Shown in pieces: positions 58,855 to 64,000 of a DNA stretch of 64,000 bases. The position numbers and the translations under genes were made by a program. The notes beneath the pieces were generated by a model, which made no database searches, was not told the DNA's origin, and saw only the letters and a program-made list of their open reading frames with translations. Numbering within the stretch: position 1 is the stretch's first letter; each line of letters opens with the position of its first letter. Origin of the DNA: Aspergillus flavus (lineage: Eukaryota; Ascomycota; Eurotiomycetes; Eurotiales; Aspergillaceae); assembly GCF_009017415.1 (NCBI RefSeq), contig NC_092409.1, positions 3,720,001 through 3,784,000 of the forward strand. The letters run 5' to 3'.

Positions 58855-59579
58855 GGAAAGTTCTTGAAGCATAGTCGTCTTGCGTTGCCTTTGTTGTTTA
58901 CCTGTTTATTCTTTTTACCAGCCAGTAAAGGACAAACTACCGCCTGTCACGGTGTAGCAGTCATAGAATTTACTGACCAAGAATCTTTAAGTCCTTCATT
59001 GGACGTAATCCCGCCCTAGGTAACGAGTACAGTTCGTATATCTCATTGGCAATCTACGCCGAGCTAATAATAGTAGTGATACATCCAGCTACGATATTAC
59101 ATATTGAGTATTCAATGCACAAGGTTCCCGATCAATTATCCCATTTGTGTTCTTCCTGGCCAGGAAACAAAAGCTATATATAAGGGTACTCTCATGTGAC
59201 ATCAATACCAATTGCTGAGCAGAATATGAAGAAGACAGGGAGAAAAACAGAGGAAAAAGGGGCCACTGTAAGGGTAGGTAACATACCTAACGCAAACCAG
59301 GCAAACACGGTTTTGCAATTTTGATACTACTAGGAGTTGCAACTTGGATCAAAGGAAACATCACGATTGTATGAACGTGTCCAATCACATCAGAATAGCA
59401 GAACAATTAGGGTGAGCAGTGGGTAGGACGGGATTGGTCTCTTTCCATTCTGCCTCCCGTTCTTATATTAAATTTCTTCTTTGATTGGGTATCATGGTAT
59501 TGTTAGGGGCTTGGCATCATCTAATAGGAAGCAATTTTTCACTCCCAAGCGCTATGTGGGGAGAGGATAAAAGGCCAAT
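58855..59579. other. Convergent intergenic, aim21 / TFIIB
   Basis: 725 bp of 3' flanks. TATATAAG at about 59173 has no gene behind it. Confidence 0.55.
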
Positions 59580-60632
59580 TCAACTGGCGGGTAGGTTCTT
59601 CAAGTCGCCCTTTCCGTCCTTGATCCATTCCGGGTCAATCAGGCGCTCTCTCTCCGCGTAAAGCTGTTTGTAGGCACCGCGGATAGTTCCGTCGCTGACA
59701 TGGGCGACCTGACTGATTTCTTTGGCAGTTTTGCCGTGCCCCATCAGATACGAGGCCATATAGATACAAGCTGCAACGATCGACAGAGGAGATCGGCCAG
59801 CCAGGTCTCCCATGGTTGTGACACGATCAGAAAGTGCAGAAGATACACTGGTAACTTGGAAGGGCAAATCCAGTAGATTGCAGAAACGGTTGCACAGGTC
59901 GCTGGGTTTGGTGGAAGTTGTTGCGGTGTATGTGTCGTTGGGATCGGGGACTCCACCGTTTGACACCACGGCGTTGTTCCTTTCGAGGTTTTGTGCCGTG
60001 AAAAACTTCTCCAGCGCCTTGTAGATTCGGCCAATTTCCTTTCTCGATACTTTCGTGACAGCGAAGATTTCGGTGAAGGTACGGGGTACCTTGCACTGAC
60101 GGCAAGCGATGAAAATACAACCCGCAATGATCACATCTTGGGACTTCCCTTTGAAGGCCTTCGCATCATCGACTATCTTGAAAAGATATTTGGCGGTATC
60201 GGCGACATTCTTCTGGATGCTGAACCCATCGCACAAAGCACCGATCTCTTTGTAAGCAGCCAGAAGAGACTTGTTCGCCTTCTCGCTCGACTGCTTGTTC
60301 TGAGCACGATACAGGTCACGAACACGGCCAGAGCCTCCACTTGCGATTTGGGTCTCCAGTTGGTCCCCGTTAAGCAGGGGATTTGAAGCGTCTCCGACAC
60401 GAGATGGATCATCGTTGTTCTGATCGTCGTTGGAGAAAGTACGCCATTCAGAATGCATGTCAATTTCCCGATCAGCGAGCACTAAACCACAAGACCCGCA
60501 TACAGTTTCGTGCGACCCGGGAAACTCTAGATTGGGCGGGACTTCCTTGCATTCGGGACAGATAAGATGATGCGAAAGATTCTTTTTCCACTGACCTGGT
60601 TCAGGTCTGGCTTGGGGTGGAGCGGTGGCCAT
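59580..60632 (-). CDS. sua7: Transcription factor TFIIB
   Basis: General RNA polymerase II initiation factor that bridges TBP and polymerase and sets the start site. Single exon, 350 residues. Zinc ribbon: Cys25, Cys28, Cys45 and Cys48 (LICPECKE, ETVCGSCG). B-finger/reader-linker: DREIDMHSEWRTFSNDD. First cyclin fold about 119-212 (LLAAYKEIGALCDGFSIQKN, IIAGCIFIACRQCKVPRTF), second about 240-330 (LCNRFCNLLDLPFQVTS, SIVAACIYMASYL, GKTAKEISQVAHVSDGTIRG). All landmarks are intact. Divergent from atp14, 905 bp apart. Confidence 0.97.
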   Translation of the reverse strand: MATAPPQARPEPGQWKKNLSHHLICPECKEVPPNLEFPGSHETVCGSCGLVLADREIDMHSEWRTFSNDDQNNDDPSRVGDASNPLLNGDQLETQIASGGSGRVRDLYRAQNKQSSEKANKSLLAAYKEIGALCDGFSIQKNVADTAKYLFKIVDDAKAFKGKSQDVIIAGCIFIACRQCKVPRTFTEIFAVTKVSRKEIGRIYKALEKFFTAQNLERNNAVVSNGGVPDPNDTYTATTSTKPSDLCNRFCNLLDLPFQVTSVSSALSDRVTTMGDLAGRSPLSIVAACIYMASYLMGHGKTAKEISQVAHVSDGTIRGAYKQLYAERERLIDPEWIKDGKGDLKNLPAS

Positions 60633-61537
60633 TTTGCGAGACTGTATAGCGAACTCGATACGTTCTCGTCGGCGTTTCGCTAACTTTTTGGCAGAGATGG
60701 GAAGATTATGTTTGCGAGCACAAAAGCGAACGAAGAATGGTGAATACAGGTTGGCGGCTGTATTCCGACAAAAGTACGATCAAGGCAACACTCGACTTCG
60801 AATGTACCATAAAAAGGAGAGAATGACAGGGGCGCAAATCGCTGACTAGTATGCAAGCCACGTTTCTGCGTCACTGCCTTCGTAACCACGTTAGCTTGAA
60901 GGCACCCAAATGAAATTTAGGACATATTGTTGAAAATCCACAGCCATCACTCCTAAATCTCAAAGGGACCAGATTCTCAGTTAAATGCTATACCTTTCCA
61001 GGAAGCCCTCCACTCCTGATTCTGCAACAGTCCCCAGAGTAAAGTAACCTCGCGGATTTATCAAACGAGTAGAAAGATCTCCTGCTTTGGCGTCCTAGAA
61101 TTCTCAAAGCCTCGAAGCCAGGCTTGTCCGACCGCGATAAACCAGTCAAGGTCTCCGTGAGAGATGTCTCACGAAAGAGGGTCGTGGAACCTGACAGGTA
61201 GCCGCTGCAAGTGAGATCGTTCGATCGAGACGAGCAGAGCAACGTCGAGTACCGAGCTCCTAGGGGGGAGAGCCGTGTAGAACGAAAGACGGAGATGCGA
61301 CTTTCGTGAGGGGTTGGAAAGAAGAGAGAAAGAAAGAGAAAGAGGCAAAACGAGTATCTGACTAAAAGATGTCGGCAGTAACTAGATGCTGGGAAGAGCC
61401 GCACGGCTGAGTCAGCTGCCAAGCCGATGTCTCCCGAAGAAACGTCGAACTTCCAACATCGGATTCACGGACGAAAGCCATCACCTGTCTTCGCAAGCCA
61501 CCCCAGGTTCCCCTCATTTACCACCTCCCCCGCCGCC
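60633..61537. other. Divergent region, TFIIB / atp14
   Basis: 905 bp between diverging starts. A 144-codon minus-strand frame at 60988-61422 overlaps it but has no domain, is Ser/Arg/Phe-rich and sits in the promoter space of both genes; not called. Confidence 0.55.
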
Positions 61538-62080
61538 ATGATGTCCCAGTCTCTCAGAGCTTCTGTAAGTTCATACCGATTCTCTTTCTATTCGCTCACT
61601 TGTCTCCTAAGTGGAGGATGTTGACCCTTCCATAGCGCTCTCTCTTCGCCCGCGTCTCTCGGCAACAGGTTTCTTCGGCTTCTCGCCGCACTTTCCTGAC
61701 TTCCGCTGTTCGTCAGGGTATGTGACCCCTATCTTTGACTAGCCATTTCGATCCGGTGAAACGACGGACGAGATACCATCGCCATCCCTCACAAGCCAAA
61801 ATCTGACACTGTAATAGCCGACCCCGTTCAGGACCTCTACCTTCGTGAACTCCGTGCTTTCAAGCCCACTCCCGTCAAGCCCGGTGACGCCGAAGCTCAC
61901 GTCCAGAAGTTCAGCGTTCCCGCTGCCCCCAAGTCCCCCGAGGAGGCCAACCTTGCCAATGAATTGAAGTCCTACGAGACCCAGGAAGTTGAGGTTGAGG
62001 GCCAGGCCGCCGCTGGTGAGGCTGCCCCCGCTGAGGAGAGCTGGTTCGAGGAGGATGAGGAGGCTCCCGCCGCCCACTAG
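61538..62080 (+). CDS. atp14: ATP synthase subunit h
   Basis: Peripheral-stalk subunit of the mitochondrial F1Fo ATP synthase (counterpart of mammalian F6). Exons 61538-61564, 61636-61717 and 61818-62080 give 123 residues. Presequence MMSQSLRAS, then RSLFARVSRQQVSSASRRTF is Arg/Ser-rich and acid-free, with a processing site likely near FLTSAVRQ. The mature part starts ADPVQDLYLRELRAFKPTPV, the family hallmark, followed by KPGDAEAHVQKFSVPAAPKS and an acidic tail ending in WFEEDEEAPAAH. GC-rich, C-ending codons here stand out from neighbours, as in highly expressed fungal genes. Two ATGs are adjacent (61538, 61541); the first was chosen. Confidence 0.93.
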
Positions 62081-64000
62081 GTTTATTGTTTCTATGACAA
62101 GGTCTGGGAAAATCGGGGCCTAAGGGCAATGGGATGAGAACAGAATATGCTTCCTGTTGTTGAGTCCTGAGTGAACTTTGTAAATTAAACCTACTTGGAG
62201 CATATGAATTTTTCCTTTTCTTAATCGACCGGCATTGTCCTATTTTCCGCATTTATCAATATTATCTTTGACGTTCTGTGTCTTTTGTAACCCTTTTTCT
62301 AACTTTGTTTTGGATGAGATGAACCGGTGTAAATGTTGGCCTTAGAATACTAGGCCGCCCGTGGGACCGGGGTATTGTTACTTGCAGGTATCCAACTGCA
62401 ACTTCAAAAGTTTGACTGATAACGCACTGCGAATCGTCGTGTTGAACACGCAATGGCGACTACGAACAGGAATTGAATCAGGTAGATGCTGATACAGCCT
62501 GCAATGATGAACTAATTGCGCAACTCATGAAAAGTCCACCAGCCATAAAGGGCCATACCTGACAGTATAGCACATGACCGTGGATTATAGCTCAGTCAAA
62601 CTCGAGCTTCTTGCCTATTAATTCTATATATAAAATTTACCTTTACCATACAGGGGACACAAGCCGAGCACACCGGGGAAACAACGATCGATAACGTGTC
62701 CGACGTTCGGAAAGAAAAACAAGATATCGCCATTGAGTTACAAACCTACTTCGTTGAGTGTGGAGCGTCCTGCGTTAGGGACACTTTCTGCCTAGATGGA
62801 GAAGGGAGATATGACAGCTCCATATCGCATCACGTCAGACCGCCAGAGTCTCCATTGCCCTTCCCCAGCCTTCTCTGTGCGTCTTTTTTAAGTGTCTGAA
62901 TCGATCCGCTGGACAGGTGTATCCGTAACCACTGCCCAGAACACGATAACGGTGACTCGTTAGTCTATCCTCCAAATGGATGGGCTAAGATTGCGTGCAC
63001 ACTGCATAGTCGATCAATGGAAAGTGGGACTAGTTGATATCGAGGCCACACTTCCCTGTCCTTCGACTATCTACGGGGTCCGAGAAAAAGATTTCCGGAG
63101 TAAAGGATGACGGCGCCGCCGAGAGATCGTCAGATTCCCATATGCTGTTGGTCGGACAATGACATAAAGAATGACACTCGTCTGGGAGACATCCGAAGGT
63201 TGCCCAACTGTGATTAGTTGTACAACATTCCAGGAGGAATCCTAAGCGATTTGCCACTAGGCTGTTCAGAATCCTTTTATCCTTCAATAGTTCTTCCTTC
63301 ATTGACTTTAGTGGCTCTGTTTAAGATTTGGCAGCTATACATGAGTAGATTTATGGGAACAAAGTGTACCTAATCTGCTGTTTCTTTTAAGTAAGTATAC
63401 ATGTGCTCATTGTATACTACATGCATGTACAGTCATGTACCTACAAGAATGATAGCTCAGAAAGCCGAAATTTAAGCGACAGAAGAAGATACTCGGTAAG
63501 GCAAAGACGGTGTCCATTACCATAATACTTTTATTAAATTGAATAATGGGGTTGTCACTTCATTAATCTCCTCCCCCCTTTTTTCGTTTACCTTGTGTAT
63601 AACAATGATGCTAAGTGGGATTCGCACCCTGCTAACTCAAGAAAAGGGGGCCTTGACATTTCAAGTGCATACATAATCGGAAAAGAGGCTGTCCTCGTCC
63701 GATTTCTTTGCCTTTCCATTGAAGAGTCGCTTTGTCGTAAAATTCCAAGAGAAGGCTGACGGACCAACTCAATTGTTACCTGCAGGTCTTCGCTGGACGT
63801 GCATGCAAGCGCAAATGGATGGGATATGTCGAATCTCAGTGGTATTGTATTCAGTAACATACCTCAGGTACAGTTCAGTACAGTACAGTATCTACCAGTA
63901 CTACCTACATACCTCTAGCTGCCCAGGCCATACGGGAGATTGAAAGAAACCTGCCAATTATTTTCAAATGATGTTACCGCTGAATTGTTTTCTTAGATAC
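62081..64000. other. Right-end intergenic stretch, no gene seen
   Basis: 1.9 kb with only short open frames (up to 90 codons) without recognisable content. A repetitive CAGTACAGTACAGTA-like patch lies at 63866-63905. No tRNA could be folded by eye. Confidence 0.5.

Noticed and set aside
60988..61422. 144-codon minus-strand frame between TFIIB and atp14
   Set aside because: Sits in the shared divergent promoter; Ser/Arg/Phe-rich from CT-rich DNA; no domain.
62580..62620. TAGCTCAGT, resembling a tRNA D arm
   Set aside because: No T-loop box or acceptor pairing at the right distance; coincidental 9-mer.
63600..63660. T-arm-like stretch (minus strand GGGTGCGAATCCC)
   Set aside because: T loop lacks the TTCRA consensus, and no matching D arm, anticodon arm or acceptor stem could be paired.
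34139..64000. Search for transposons (terminal repeats, transposase or reverse-transcriptase motifs) in the two large gaps
   Set aside because: No long terminal or inverted repeats and no motif such as YxDD or DDE-type frames were seen by eye; a genome-wide repeat search would be needed to exclude eroded elements.

Overview
This is nuclear DNA from a filamentous ascomycete, most likely order Eurotiales (Aspergillus/Penicillium type). The evidence is genes split by short GT-AG introns (about 50-190 nt), compact divergent gene pairs, and proteins that read as recognisable fungal orthologues (Vps35, Tfc6, Dpm1, SR140, Ntf2, Ish1/Msc1, Dap1, Tma7, Prp4, Tvp18, Aim21, TFIIB, Atp14). No tRNA, rRNA, CRISPR or intact transposon was seen. 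I assembled exon structures by hand from splice signals and reading-frame continuity; positions are inference unless an exon is the whole gene.

Layout. 1-18 kb: the 5' part of vps35 (cut by the window edge), a secreted repeat glycoprotein gene, tfc6, a SidJ-like DUF1749 hydrolase, dpm1, a small mitochondrial-looking protein, a large single-pass membrane protein and a conserved protein of unknown function. A short stretch (15.9-16.35 kb) may hold an unrecognised or decayed gene. 18-34 kb: SR140, ntf2, a PQ-loop membrane protein, an Ish1/Msc1 stress protein, dap1, a fungal coiled-coil protein, tma7 and prp4. 34-39.6 kb: a 5.5-kb gene-free stretch leading into a Ran1-like kinase with a pyrimidine-rich leader. 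42.5-45.2 kb: an accessory-looking pair, a short-chain dehydrogenase with a textbook PTS2 peroxisomal signal and an AflR-type Zn2Cys6 regulator. 46-51.5 kb: a PAQR receptor, a CSN8/PSMD8/eIF3K-fold protein, a TRAPPC12-like TPR protein and tvp18. 51.5-55.9 kb: a 4.4-kb gene-poor stretch. 56-62 kb: aim21, TFIIB and atp14, then 1.9 kb without a gene.

Most of the window is core housekeeping: trafficking (vps35, TRAPPC12-like, tvp18, aim21), transcription (tfc6, TFIIB), splicing (SR140, prp4), translation (tma7), glycosylation (dpm1), sterol/haem (dap1) and ATP synthesis (atp14). Several neighbours are head-to-head and may share promoters: 17.7/18.0, 31.0/31.6, 47.2/47.6, 50.1/50.7 and 60.6/61.5 kb. 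The least ordinary elements are the sequon-rich secreted repeat protein, the PTS2 dehydrogenase/AflR-like pair, the possible hidden gene at 16 kb, and the gene at 28.4 kb, where both spliced and unspliced messages stay open. I found no convincing new multi-gene system.
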